64,000 bases of DNA from Rhodanobacter sp. C06 (GTDB lineage: Bacteria > Pseudomonadota > Gammaproteobacteria > Xanthomonadales > Rhodanobacteraceae). The notes under the pieces are model-generated. The model made no database searches, was not told the DNA's origin, and was given only the letters and a program-made list of their open reading frames with translations. The translations under genes were made by a program, and so were the position numbers. Of this stretch, positions 26,528-35,045 are shown piece by piece (positions within the stretch are counted from its first letter, which is position 1; every line of letters begins with the position of its first letter). Location of the stretch: assembly GCF_002001105.1 (NCBI RefSeq), contig NZ_MUNP01000037.1, positions 1 to 64,000 on the forward strand, read 5' to 3'.

Positions 26528-28492
26528 ATGACATCACACCGTATCACTGCGGGGCTGCGGACTGCGCTGCTCGCCTTGCTGATCGCCGCCAGCGGCGCGC
26601 TGCCCGCGCAGGATGCGCCGCAGGCCAAGTACCCCGACTACCCCAGCGAGACGCCGGCCAGCTTCAAGCCGGCCACCGGCAGCTTCGACTACGTCGAGCG
26701 CGACGTGATGATCACCATGCGCGACGGCGTGAAGCTCAACACCGTGATCCTGGTCCCGAAGGGCGCGCAGCACGCCGGCATCGTGCTCACCCGCACGCCC
26801 TACGACGCCCACCAGCTCACCCACAACTTCATGAGCGGCCACCTCGAACCGCTGCTGCAGGGCTACGACAACGCGGCCGACGTGATCGTCGAGGACGGCT
26901 ACATCCGCGTGATCCAGGACATCCGCGGCAAGTACGGCTCCGAGGGCGACTACGTGATGAACCGGCCGGTGCACGGCCCGCTCAACCCCACCCCGGTGGA
27001 CGACGCCACCGACACGTACGACACGATCGACTGGCTGGTGAAGAACATTCCCGAGTCGAACGGGCGCGTCGCCACCATCGGCATCTCCTACGACGGCTTC
27101 GAACCACTGATGTCGCTGGTGCATCCGCATCCCGCGCTGAAGGCCGCGGTGCCGATGAACCCGATGGTCGACGGCTGGATGGGCGACGACTGGTTCCACC
27201 ACGGCGCCTTCCGCGAGCAGAACCTCAGCTACATCTACGAGCAGGAGGCCACCCGCGACAACACCGCGAAGTGGTGGACGAATTACCACGACGAGTACGA
27301 CCTATTCATGCACTACGGCTCCGCCGGCGCGATGGGCAACGCCTACGGCATGCAGCAATTGGGCTTCTGGAACAAGATCCTCGCCCATCCTGCCTACGAC
27401 GCGTTCTGGCAGCAGCAGGCGGTGGACAAGGTGCTGGCCGCGCAACCGCTCACCGTGCCGGTGATGCTGGTGCACAGCCTGTGGGACCAGGAGGACATCT
27501 ACGGCGCGCTGGCCGTCTATCGCGCGATCAAGCCGAAGGACACGAGCGGCGACATGGTGAAGCTGGTGATGGGCCCGTGGCACCACGGCCAGGAGATCGA
27601 GGAAGGCAGCTCGCTGGGCGCGATCCGCTTCGGCAGCGACACCGCGAAGTATTTCCGCGAACACATCCTGCGCTCGTTCCTGGCGCAGTACCTCAAGGAT
27701 GGCGCGCCGAAGGCCGGCCTCGCCCCGGTCACCGCGTTCCAGACCGGCACCGACCGCTGGCAGCGGTTGGACCGCTGGCCGCTGTCATGTGATGGCGGCT
27801 GTCCCGACAAGAGCCGTGCGCTGTACCTGGAGCCCGGCATGCAGCTCGGCTTCGACGCATCCGCAGGCGGCAACACTTACGACGAATACGTCTCCGATCC
27901 CGCGCATCCGGTGCCGTTCCGCGCGCGGCCGATCCAGCCGATCGGCTACGACCACGGCCTCACCTGGTCCGAGTGGCTGGTGGACGACCAGCGCGAGGCT
28001 TCCGGCCGCACCGACGTGCTCAGCTACGAAACCGCGCCGCTGACCGCGCCGCTGGCCATCGCCGGCGTGCCGGTGGTGCACCTGGTCGCCTCCACCAGCG
28101 GCAGCGACAGCGACTGGGTGGTGAAACTGATCGACGTCTATCCCGACCAGGTGGCCGAGCAGCCGGAGATGGGTGGCTACCAGCTCGCGGTGGCGATGGA
28201 CATCTTCCGCGGCCGCTACCGCAACGGCTGGGACAAGCCCGAGGCGCTGACGCCCAACCAGCCGCTGGCCTACCGCTTCGACCTGCCCGCTGCCAACCAT
28301 GTGTTCCTGCCCGGCCACCGCATCATGGTGCAGGTGCAATCGAGCTGGTTCCCGCTGTACGACCGCAATCCGCAGACCTTCGTGCCGAACATCTTCCTGG
28401 CCAAGCCGGCGGACTACGTGAAGGCCACCCAGCGCGTCTACCACGCACCCGGCGAAGCCAGCTACATCGCGTTGCCGGTAGCGGGGCGCTGA
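26528..28492 (+). CDS. Alpha-amino-acid ester hydrolase (CocE/NonD family)
   Basis: A 654-residue secreted serine hydrolase with a signal peptide (cleavage after ASGALPA, near 27). The nucleophile motif GISYDG places Ser at 187, with the oxyanion Tyr at 188. Asp 320 lies in SLWDQED and His 353 in WHHGQE. These sit exactly 13 residues beyond Ser174, Asp307 and His340 of the Xanthomonas citri enzyme. The acidic cluster that binds the substrate amine (Asp208, Glu309, Asp310) maps to Asp 221, Glu 322 and Asp 323. This enzyme class hydrolyses and transfers alpha-amino acyl esters, including beta-lactam side chains. A C-terminal jelly-roll domain follows from about 470. The gene is divergent from the efflux operon. 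Confidence 0.93.
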   Translation: MTSHRITAGLRTALLALLIAASGALPAQDAPQAKYPDYPSETPASFKPATGSFDYVERDVMITMRDGVKLNTVILVPKGAQHAGIVLTRTPYDAHQLTHNFMSGHLEPLLQGYDNAADVIVEDGYIRVIQDIRGKYGSEGDYVMNRPVHGPLNPTPVDDATDTYDTIDWLVKNIPESNGRVATIGISYDGFEPLMSLVHPHPALKAAVPMNPMVDGWMGDDWFHHGAFREQNLSYIYEQEATRDNTAKWWTNYHDEYDLFMHYGSAGAMGNAYGMQQLGFWNKILAHPAYDAFWQQQAVDKVLAAQPLTVPVMLVHSLWDQEDIYGALAVYRAIKPKDTSGDMVKLVMGPWHHGQEIEEGSSLGAIRFGSDTAKYFREHILRSFLAQYLKDGAPKAGLAPVTAFQTGTDRWQRLDRWPLSCDGGCPDKSRALYLEPGMQLGFDASAGGNTYDEYVSDPAHPVPFRARPIQPIGYDHGLTWSEWLVDDQREASGRTDVLSYETAPLTAPLAIAGVPVVHLVASTSGSDSDWVVKLIDVYPDQVAEQPEMGGYQLAVAMDIFRGRYRNGWDKPEALTPNQPLAYRFDLPAANHVFLPGHRIMVQVQSSWFPLYDRNPQTFVPNIFLAKPADYVKATQRVYHAPGEASYIALPVAGR

Positions 28493-28611
28493 GACTCCCC
28501 CAGTAGGTGCCTGCGCGAATTCAAGTCACCCGACTTCGTTGCTCAAGCGAGCGCCGGTGATGCTCGCGGCAGCTCGATGCCGTGGAAACGCACCGGGCGG
28601 CCTCAAAAGAG

Positions 28612-28641
28612 AACGCCGCGACGGTTCCCCGTCGCGGCGTT
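28612..28641. terminator. Bidirectional terminator between the ester hydrolase and SapC genes
   Basis: AACGCCGCGACGG pairs with CCGTCGCGGCGTT around TTCC (13 bp). TT follows on the plus strand, and CAAAAGAG precedes on the other side, which gives a T-rich tail on the minus strand. It serves the two convergent genes. Confidence 0.85.
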
Positions 28642-28666
28642 TTCCGATCACGAAACGCTGCTTGCC

Positions 28667-29440
28667 TCAGTTGCGGGGAGCGCCCGCCTCGGCCTGCTCG
28701 CGCTCGCCCAGGCGCTGGCCCAGGCGGTCGATGTTGTTGAGCGACAGCAGGTGCGCGTAGATCCAGCCGAGCACGCCCTCGCGCAGGAACTCCTGGGCGG
28801 TCTTCTCGTCGAGCTGGCGCAGCTTCTCCTCGTTCACCACGAACAGGCCGTTGAGGTTGATCACGTGGCCGTCCGCGCTGTCCGGCGCGCCCTTGCGCAG
28901 GCTCATGTTGCGGGCTTCGAGCAGGTTGTGCTTGCGCAGCTGGTCCATGAACCAGCGGGTGCGCGCCACGTGCTGCTGGAACTCGCCAAGGAAACCCACG
29001 GCACGGCTCAGCAGCTCGGTGTCGCTGCCGTCCTCGTTGAACAGGCGGTCGCCCTCGGCGCCGAAGCCTTCGTAGCCCTCGTCGAGGAACACGGCGAAGT
29101 CGTCGCCTTCCTGGCCGGCCGGCTTCTCGGCCAGCACGAACGGATAGCGGCGCACGAAGGCGGGGATGTAGACGTTCGGCGCCCACTGGCCCTCGGCGTC
29201 GACGAACAGGTTCTCGTTCTGGCGCAGGCCCAGCAGCGCCACCGGGCCGGCATCGGCGAGCTCGTTGCCGGCGAACACGATCGGCAGGTCGCGCGCGGCC
29301 AGGCCGAACTCCACGCCGGTCAGCGGCACGGAATGCGCGCCCAGCGCGAACTTCATGTTCGGGATCGGCTTCAGGCGCAGATCCTTGTGGTCGTTGCGGT
29401 TGAGCGGCACCGGGCGCTCGTAGAAAAGAACTTCAGCCAC
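28667..29440 (-). CDS. SapC family protein
   Basis: A 257-residue protein of the SapC family, opening AEVLFYERPVPLNRNDHKDLRLKP and containing FALGAHSVPLTGVEFGLAARDLPIVF and ENLFVDAEGQWAPNVYIPAFVRRYPFVLAE. The name derives from an S-layer-associated Campylobacter gene, but in xanthomonads and caulobacters the members are cytoplasmic, of unknown function, and are often found near TonB-dependent receptors or tryptophan halogenases; neither is nearby. The start is GTG at 29440 with AGAGG eight bases before. The C-terminal 110 residues are helical. Confidence 0.85.
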   Translation of the reverse strand: MAEVLFYERPVPLNRNDHKDLRLKPIPNMKFALGAHSVPLTGVEFGLAARDLPIVFAGNELADAGPVALLGLRQNENLFVDAEGQWAPNVYIPAFVRRYPFVLAEKPAGQEGDDFAVFLDEGYEGFGAEGDRLFNEDGSDTELLSRAVGFLGEFQQHVARTRWFMDQLRKHNLLEARNMSLRKGAPDSADGHVINLNGLFVVNEEKLRQLDEKTAQEFLREGVLGWIYAHLLSLNNIDRLGQRLGEREQAEAGAPRN

Positions 29441-29856
29441 GTGATTTACCTCTGCCCCGCCGTGCCGGGGTTGCCACCATCGGCTTCCCCTCCCAAACCC
29501 GGCGTCGGGTCTACAGATGAACAACCACTATATCAGCGCCCGTGCCCGTCCGCGAATCCCCGGCACGGGATCTATCTGATTGACCGCAAAGAGTTTCGCC
29601 TGCGCACCATCCACAAATGTGTTCTATGCTGCAGCGCATAAGGGAGCGTGGGCGGCAAAAGCCGCTCGGGCTGCAAAGCTCGCTGGGCGGTCCATATTTC
29701 CGCCGTTTCTTGGCCCACAGAACCACTATGGGCCGGCGAATCGGCGAAAATCTGTCCTCGCGCAGCAAGCTTTTCGCCTCGATCGTTTCTGCCGCACACA
29801 CTCCTGGCACCGTTGCATGGCCGCAGCGCTCTTTCTGGTGAGGAAGGACGAACCGC
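29441..29856. other. Intergenic stretch between SapC and HNH genes
   Basis: The 416 bases have no gene. They hold a short 8-bp stem (CCCGTGCC with GGCACGGG) at about 29540-29570, and the 162-bp inverted-repeat element at 29643-29804. Both flanking genes read away from the stretch, so it also contains their promoters, which I cannot place. Confidence 0.6.
29643..29804 (+). mobile_element. 162-bp MITE-like element, copy A
   Basis: A non-coding element bounded by imperfect 20-bp terminal inverted repeats: left GGAGCGTGGGCGGCAAAAGC, and right, read inward, GGAGTGTGTGCGGCAGAAAC (16 of 20 identical). A central near-palindrome GGCCCACAG...CTATGGGCC lies at 29712-29734, 69 and 70 bases from the two ends. 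A second copy of exactly the same length lies reversed at 44228-44389. Outside the ends and the centre, blocks such as AAATCTG and TTTCGCCTCG are shared. It carries no frame of its own. It lies 52 bases upstream of the HNH gene. No obvious target-site duplication was seen. Confidence 0.8.
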
Positions 29857-30456
29857 ATGCTGATGGAAGTCACGAACCGGGCCGACCTGTATTCGACCCG
29901 CGTGCTGTCGCTGGACGCCGCCGGCCGCATCCTGGACTGGATCAGCTGGCAGGACGCCGTGTGCCTCTACGTGCGCGGCGCAGTGGCCTGGACGCTGGGC
30001 GATCCCTGCCTCACCGTGCACGGTGGCCACAACCGCATGCTGGGCGCGCAGAGCCGGCTTGACCTGCATCCCATCGTGGCCAGCACCGGCCACTGCCACG
30101 AGCACGCGATCGACCCCGCCCCCGCGCTCACCAACACCGCGCTGTTTGCCCGCGATCGCCACCTGTGCCTGTATTGCGGCGAGCACTTCAACCGCGGCGA
30201 GCTGACCCGCGACCACGTGCAGCCGGTATCGAAGGGCGGCCGCGACGAATGGGAGAACGTGGTCAGCGCCTGCCTTGCCTGCAATCTCAGGAAGGGCAGC
30301 CGCACCCCGCAGCAGGCGCACATGCCGCTGCTGGCCGTACCCTACCGGCCGAGCTGGGTGGAGCACCTGATCCTGTCCAACCGCAACATCCTGGCCGACC
30401 AGATGGAATTCCTGGTCAGCCACCTGCCGCGCGACCGGCGTCCGCAAGCCGCTTGA
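29857..30456 (+). CDS. HNH endonuclease family protein
   Basis: A 199-residue protein. The HNH domain spans about 96-146: a zinc ribbon CLYCG (Cys 104, 107), the catalytic DH at 119-120 in TRDHVQPVSKGG, Asn 134 in EWENVVSAC, and the second pair Cys 139 and 142 followed by NLRKG. This form resembles the orphan HNH proteins widely conserved in proteobacteria rather than a restriction, phage or CRISPR nuclease. The N-terminal 90 residues are a family-specific domain. The start ATG at 29857 has GAGGAAGG upstream; an ATG two codons later is possible. Confidence 0.88.
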   Translation: MLMEVTNRADLYSTRVLSLDAAGRILDWISWQDAVCLYVRGAVAWTLGDPCLTVHGGHNRMLGAQSRLDLHPIVASTGHCHEHAIDPAPALTNTALFARDRHLCLYCGEHFNRGELTRDHVQPVSKGGRDEWENVVSACLACNLRKGSRTPQQAHMPLLAVPYRPSWVEHLILSNRNILADQMEFLVSHLPRDRRPQAA

Positions 30457-30537
30457 CGGGGCGATGGCGCCCACGCGCCCGGGTTGCGCCCGGCCCCCGC
30501 CCTTGCCGCGCCCCGCCGCTGGCTCAACAATACGCGG

Positions 30538-32430
30538 ATGAAAGATCCTGCACGTTATCCCCATCTGGCGGCCATCGAGGCGCCGGCCGACCTGCGCCGT
30601 GTCCCCGACGAGGAATTGCCCGCTGTCGCCGACGAGCTGCGGCAGTACCTGATCGAGGCCGTGGCCAGCTCCGGCGGTCACTTCGGCGCGGGGCTGGGCG
30701 TGGTGGAACTCACCGTGGCGTTGCACCACGTGTTCGATACGCCCACCGACCGCCTGGTGTGGGACGTGGGCCACCAGTGCTACCCGCACAAGATCCTCAC
30801 CGGCCGGCGCGAGCGCATCACCACGATCAAGAAGAAGGACGGCCTCGCACCGTTCCCGCGCCGCGAGGAGAGCGAGTACGACACGTTCGGCGTCGGCCAC
30901 TCCTCCACCTCGATCTCCGCCGCGCTGGGCATGGCGATCGCCGCGCAGCGCAAGGGCGACCCGCGCAAGGTCGTGGCGGTGATCGGCGACGGCGCGATGA
31001 CCGCCGGCATGGCGTTCGAGGCACTGAACCACGGCGGCGATGTCGAGCCGAACATGCTGGTGGTGTTCAACGACAACGGCATGTCGATCAGCGAGAACGT
31101 AGGCGCGATGACCAAGATGATGTCGCGTGCGCTGGCCAGCCGCCGGCTCAATGCGGTGCGCGAGCGCGCCAAGCGGGCGATCCCGAAGCAGTCCTTCGTG
31201 GGCCGTTTCGTCAAACGCTGGGAGGAACACGCCAAGGGCATGTTCGTGCCGAGCACGCTGTTCGAAGAGCTGGGCTTCCACTACACCGGCCCCATCGACG
31301 GCCACAACATCCCGCAGCTGCTGGCCGCGCTGCGCACGGTGAAGAACCTGCCCGGCCCGCAGCTGCTGCACGTGATCACCACCAAGGGCAAGGGCTACGC
31401 CCCGGCCGAAGAGGCGCAGATCGAGTACCACGCGGTGGGCCCGTTCGATCCGCAGGCCGGCCTGGTCAAGAAAAACGCGCCGGCCAGGCCGACCTACACC
31501 GACATCTTCAGCGACTGGCTGTGCGACCAGGCCGCCGCCGACGAGCGCCTGCTCGGCATCACCCCGGCGATGCGCGAAGGCTCGGGCCTGGTGCGCTTCT
31601 CGAAGGAATACCCCGAGCGCTACTTCGACGTGGCGATCGCCGAGCAGCACGCGGTGACGCTGGCCGCGGGCATGGCCTGCGAAGGTGCCAAGCCGGTGGT
31701 GGCGATCTACTCCACCTTCCTGCAGCGCGCCTACGACCAGGCGATCCACGACGTGGCGCTGCAGAATCTCGACGTCACCTTCGCGATCGACCGCGCCGGC
31801 GTGGTCGGCCCCGATGGCGCCACCCACGCGGGCAGCTTCGACCTGAGCTTCCTGCGCTGCCTGCCGAACTTCGTGATCATGGCGCCGGCCGACGAGAACG
31901 AATGCCGGCAGATGCTCTCGACCGGCTTCCAGCATGCCGGCCCCGCCGCGATCCGCTATCCGCGCGGCACCGGCCCCGGCATCGCGATCCGCCCGCAACT
32001 CGATACCTTGCCGATCGGCAAGGCCGAGCTGCGCCGCCGCGGCCACGGCCTGGCCCTGCTCAGTTTCGGCGCGATGCTGGCGCCCGCCGCGGTGATCGCC
32101 GGCGAGTTGGACGCCACCCTGGTCAACATGCGTTTCGTGAAGCCGCTGGACGAGGCGCTGATCGTGGAACTGGCGAAGAGCCACGACGCCTTCGTGACGC
32201 TGGAAGACAACGCCATCGCCGGCGGCGCCGGCAGCGCGGTGGCCGAATGCCTCGCCGCGCACGGCATCGTCAAGCCGATCCTGCACTTGGGCCTGCCGGA
32301 CGTTTATCTGGAACATGGCAGCCGCGAGGAAGTCCTCAGCATGGCCGGCCTCGACCTGCCCGGCATCCGCCACGCGATCCACGTGCGCTTCCCGCAACTC
32401 GCCGGCAGCAACCTCGCCAGCGCGGGTTAG
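30538..32430 (+). CDS. dxs: 1-deoxy-D-xylulose-5-phosphate synthase
   Basis: A 630-residue enzyme, the usual length. It condenses pyruvate and glyceraldehyde-3-phosphate, using thiamine diphosphate, as the first step of the MEP isoprenoid pathway. Visible are [37 protein letters not shown], the thiamine-diphosphate motif [15 protein letters not shown] followed by FNDNGMSIS, and [19 protein letters not shown] with the catalytic Glu. [15 protein letters not shown] and YPRGTGPG are typical of the C-terminal part. The start [10 protein letters not shown] at 30538 fits the family; no good Shine-Dalgarno is visible. It stands apart from other isoprenoid genes. Confidence 0.97.
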   Translation: MKDPARYPHLAAIEAPADLRRVPDEELPAVADELRQYLIEAVASSGGHFGAGLGVVELTVALHHVFDTPTDRLVWDVGHQCYPHKILTGRRERITTIKKKDGLAPFPRREESEYDTFGVGHSSTSISAALGMAIAAQRKGDPRKVVAVIGDGAMTAGMAFEALNHGGDVEPNMLVVFNDNGMSISENVGAMTKMMSRALASRRLNAVRERAKRAIPKQSFVGRFVKRWEEHAKGMFVPSTLFEELGFHYTGPIDGHNIPQLLAALRTVKNLPGPQLLHVITTKGKGYAPAEEAQIEYHAVGPFDPQAGLVKKNAPARPTYTDIFSDWLCDQAAADERLLGITPAMREGSGLVRFSKEYPERYFDVAIAEQHAVTLAAGMACEGAKPVVAIYSTFLQRAYDQAIHDVALQNLDVTFAIDRAGVVGPDGATHAGSFDLSFLRCLPNFVIMAPADENECRQMLSTGFQHAGPAAIRYPRGTGPGIAIRPQLDTLPIGKAELRRRGHGLALLSFGAMLAPAAVIAGELDATLVNMRFVKPLDEALIVELAKSHDAFVTLEDNAIAGGAGSAVAECLAAHGIVKPILHLGLPDVYLEHGSREEVLSMAGLDLPGIRHAIHVRFPQLAGSNLASAG

Positions 32431-32913
32431 CGGCACGGCACCCGCGGCTGCGTCCTCCGCGGACACACGACCTGGCAACGACAATGACGACGGCACATAT
32501 CACGCGCCGCCGCATGCCGATGCGCGCCCTGCACCAAGCTCGACGACAACGGACGCAAGCCCGGGGACAGCATGACTCATCCGCTGGATGACGCCGCACG
32601 ACGCGAGCCAGCCTCAGCAGGTCCGCGGGGCGACCGCGCTCATGAGTCCGATTCGGCCACGAAGCATTCACGTGGATTAACGCGGGCGGACCGCGGCTTT
32701 AATCCAAGCTGACCGAAATCGCGGCCGTTCACGGTCACCTCACCGGTCCCCGCCTATCACTGTATCCGCCTTCGCTCGCCGCGCACGCATGCCGGATCGA
32801 CGCGAAGGCGCCAGCAATCTGCCGGCCCTCGTCATCGACTCGAAATCGACTCGCGGCATCGAACCGATGCCCGCAACGAGGGGCCGCCCCCTTCCCAATT
32901 GCCGGAGGCACTG
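32431..32913. other. Intergenic stretch between dxs and the BON gene
   Basis: About 480 bases with no supported gene. I see no tRNA, riboswitch or terminator in it. It must contain the promoter of the BON gene, but no confident -35/-10 pair stands out. Confidence 0.5.
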
Positions 32914-33252
32914 ATGAAAACCATGACCAGCCTGACCACACTCGCCCTTGCCGCGGCCCTTGGCCTTGGCAGCCTCGCCTCCCCGGCGCAAGCCCAGACA
33001 GCCTCGAGCAGCGAGCACTCGTCGAGCATGGGGCAAGCCGGCAGTGATGCTTGGATCACCACCAAGGTGAAGACGGAACTGGCCACTACCAAGGGCGTGT
33101 CGAGCACCGACATTTCCGTCCAGACCGTCGATGGCGTGGTGACCCTGACCGGCGTGCTTCCCACCAAGGTTGCGGTGAAGAAGGCAGTCGCCGCGGCCCA
33201 GAGCATCAAGGGCGTCAAGAGCGTGGATGACTCCGGCCTCAAGGTGAAGTGA
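32914..33252 (+). CDS. Periplasmic BON-domain protein (OsmY-like)
   Basis: A 112-residue protein. A signal peptide ends at PAQAQ (about 28). The Ser-rich linker TASSSEHSSS follows, and one BON domain occupies about 45-112: DAWITTKVKTELATTKGVSSTDISVQTVDGVVTLTGVLPTKVAVKKAV, then IKGVKSVDDSGLKVK. BON domains bind phospholipid or envelope surfaces and the family is osmotic- or stress-induced. The ATG at 32914 has GGAGG five bases upstream. It leads three small stress-type genes. Confidence 0.92.
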   Translation: MKTMTSLTTLALAAALGLGSLASPAQAQTASSSEHSSSMGQAGSDAWITTKVKTELATTKGVSSTDISVQTVDGVVTLTGVLPTKVAVKKAVAAAQSIKGVKSVDDSGLKVK

Positions 33253-33320
33253 CCCACCACGCCGCGGCACCGTTTGCTGGCAGTCCGCCAGTTTCCCCCT
33301 CCCCACCGAGAGAGACCGAC

Positions 33321-33518
33321 ATGAATGAAGATCGCATCAAGGGACAGTGGAAGCAGCTCCACGGCAAGCTCAAGGCGCGCTGGGGCAAATTGACCGACGA
33401 CGACCTGAAAATCGCCGATGGCACCACCGAATATCTCGCCGGCAAACTGCAGGAACGCTACGGCATCGCCAGGGACGAGGCGCAGAAGCAGATCAAGGAA
33501 TTCGACCGCAACCTGTAA
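33321..33518 (+). CDS. CsbD-family stress protein
   Basis: A 65-residue, highly charged cytoplasmic protein, MNEDRIKGQWKQLHGKLKARWGKLTDDDL at the start and a helical second half (AGKLQERYGIARDEAQKQIKEF). The family is named for a Bacillus sigma-B-controlled gene and is a general stress marker of unknown mechanism. The gene lies 68 bases after the BON gene and is followed by a strong hairpin. Confidence 0.95.
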   Translation: MNEDRIKGQWKQLHGKLKARWGKLTDDDLKIADGTTEYLAGKLQERYGIARDEAQKQIKEFDRNL

Positions 33519-33528
33519 GTACATCCTG

Positions 33529-33562
33529 GCCGCCGGGAGCGGAGGGACCCGCTCCTGGCGGC
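33529..33562 (+). terminator. Strong hairpin after the CsbD gene
   Basis: A 14-bp stem with one G-T pair runs from GCCGCCGGGAGCGG (33529-33542) to CCGCTCCTGGCGGC (33549-33562) around AGGGAC. No T run follows, so it may end or stabilise the BON/CsbD message rather than act as a classic terminator. Confidence 0.6.
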
Positions 33563-33686
33563 AGCGTGCAAATGCAGGACCGCCTCCGCGACAGCATCAG
33601 GCATGCCCAAGGATGCATCGGCTCGCCGCTGCCGCATCACCGAGCGCAACTGGATACCGGTTTGCGCCCCAACATGGGAGAAACCC

Positions 33687-33851
33687 ATGCTCTACTACGC
33701 CATTGTCTTTCTGATCATCGCACTGGTTGCCGGTTTCTTCGGGTTTTTCGGCATCGCCGGCCTCGCCGCGAGCATCGCCAAGATCCTGTTCGTCGTCTTC
33801 ATCATCCTGTTCATCGTGTCGCTGATCTTCGGGCGCCGCCGGCCACTCTGA
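33687..33851 (+). CDS. DUF1328 small membrane protein (YtjA-like)
   Basis: A 54-residue protein made almost wholly of two hydrophobic helices: [20 protein letters not shown] and an [27 protein letters not shown] part, ending RRRPL. This matches DUF1328, the small two-TM family of E. coli YtjA. The function is unknown; it is commonly encoded with CsbD and BON genes in stress clusters, as here. GGGAGAAACCC precedes the ATG. Confidence 0.93.
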   Translation: MLYYAIVFLIIALVAGFFGFFGIAGLAASIAKILFVVFIILFIVSLIFGRRRPL

Positions 33852-34217
33852 CGGGAGCGGTTCAGTCCTTGCGATTCGCCGCCCCGACGAATCGCGGAAA
33901 GCCGCCGTGTCCGGCATGCAACCGGAGCGGCGGCTTTCGCATGCCGCAATCTTTCCGCTGAAAATGCCAGGAGGTGGCGGCGATCCGCCGGCGCAATCCG
34001 CCGGCATTCCAGCTGTAGTGCGCGCTTTGACTGTAGCCACGCCGGCATCACGACCCTGCCTGCGCGCTACCCATCCCGGTCGCCGCATCCGGGCGCAAGA
34101 CCAAGGCGTGCACGATCACGGAAAGCGCATCATCGACGCATGATCCATCGCCGTCGCACGGGCAACGATCGCCGGCCCGGCCAGACCCCGCGCGGCCAAA
34201 GGTGCACTCGTCCGGGA
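33852..34217. other. Intergenic stretch after the stress cluster
   Basis: About 366 bases without a gene. The stretch begins with two hairpins (33872-33894 and 33898-33937). The rest, to the end of prmC, shows nothing I can name. Confidence 0.5.
33898..33937 (+). terminator. Probable terminator after the DUF1328 gene
   Basis: AAAGCCGCCG pairs with CGGCGGCTTT around a 20-base loop that itself can pair CCGG with CCGG. The TTT end gives a short U tail. A smaller stem, CGATTCG with CGAATCG, precedes it at 33872-33894. Confidence 0.7.
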
Positions 34218-35045
34218 TCATTCGCCGGTTTTTCCGCCGCTCACCCGATCGCGCGCTTCCAGGTCCTGCGCGGTGAACACCTGCGCATAACCTGCCTCGC
34301 GCAACAGCGCGCGAGCGGCATCGCCCTGGTTCCAGCCGTGCTCGAACAGCAGCCAGCCGCCGGCTTCGAGGTGTGCCGGGGCGTCGGCGATGATGCGGCG
34401 GATGTCATCGAGACCGTCGGCACCGGAGGCCAGCGCCGCGGCCGGTTCGTAACGCAAGTCGCCCCGTGCGAGATGCGGATCGGCCGCCTCGATGTAAGGC
34501 GGGTTGGACACGATCAGCGCGAAGCGCTCGCCCGCCAGCGGCGCCAGCCAGTCGCCTTGGACGAAACGCACGTTGCCGAAGCCCTGCCGTTGCGCGTTGC
34601 GACGCGCCACCGCGAGCGCATCCGCGCTCGCATCCGTGGCGACGACCTGCGCCTGCGGACGCTCGCTGGCGATCGCCAGCGCGATCGCGCCGCTGCCGGT
34701 ACCCAGGTCTGCCACGCGACAAGCCATGTCGCGTGGCAGACGTTCCAGCGCCAGTTCCACCAGCAGTTCGGTCTCCGGGCGCGGGATCAGCGTGGCCGGT
34801 GTCACTTCCAGCTCCAGCGTCCAGAAGCCGCGCCGCCCGGTGAGATAGGCCACCGGCTCGCCGGCTGCACGGCGCGCGACCAGCGCCTCGAAGGTCGCCT
34901 GGACGTCCGTATCCAGCGCATCGTCGGCATGCGCGAACAGCCAGCTGCGCAGCTGTCCGAGCACGTGCAGCAGCAGCGCTTCGGCATCGGCGCGTTCGCC
35001 AAGTCGCGCCGTGGCGGCGACCAGCAGGGTGCGCACGTCAGCCAC
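34218..35045 (-). CDS. prmC: Peptide chain release factor N5-glutamine methyltransferase
   Basis: A 275-residue enzyme that methylates the Gln of the GGQ motif in release factors RF1 and RF2, using S-adenosylmethionine. The N-terminal helical domain (1-85) ends with the [19 protein letters not shown] motif. The Rossmann domain has [16 protein letters not shown] near 110 and the substrate-binding NPPY motif (VSNPPYIEA) near 180. The C-terminal [15 protein letters not shown] is typical. Its start overlaps the end of the giant envelope gene by eight bases. In many proteobacteria prmC is next to prfA or hemK partners, which are absent here. Confidence 0.95.
   Translation of the reverse strand: MADVRTLLVAATARLGERADAEALLLHVLGQLRSWLFAHADDALDTDVQATFEALVARRAAGEPVAYLTGRRGFWTLELEVTPATLIPRPETELLVELALERLPRDMACRVADLGTGSGAIALAIASERPQAQVVATDASADALAVARRNAQRQGFGNVRFVQGDWLAPLAGERFALIVSNPPYIEAADPHLARGDLRYEPAAALASGADGLDDIRRIIADAPAHLEAGGWLLFEHGWNQGDAARALLREAGYAQVFTAQDLEARDRVSGGKTGE

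Noticed and set aside
29857-30456. HNH gene as part of a CRISPR or restriction system
   Set aside because: No repeats, methylase or other defence gene lies nearby, and the domain type is the common orphan HNH family.
29572-32496. Minus-strand frame of 974 residues opposite dxs and the HNH gene
   Set aside because: It covers two well-supported genes on the other strand and shows no domain. It is a GC-driven shadow.
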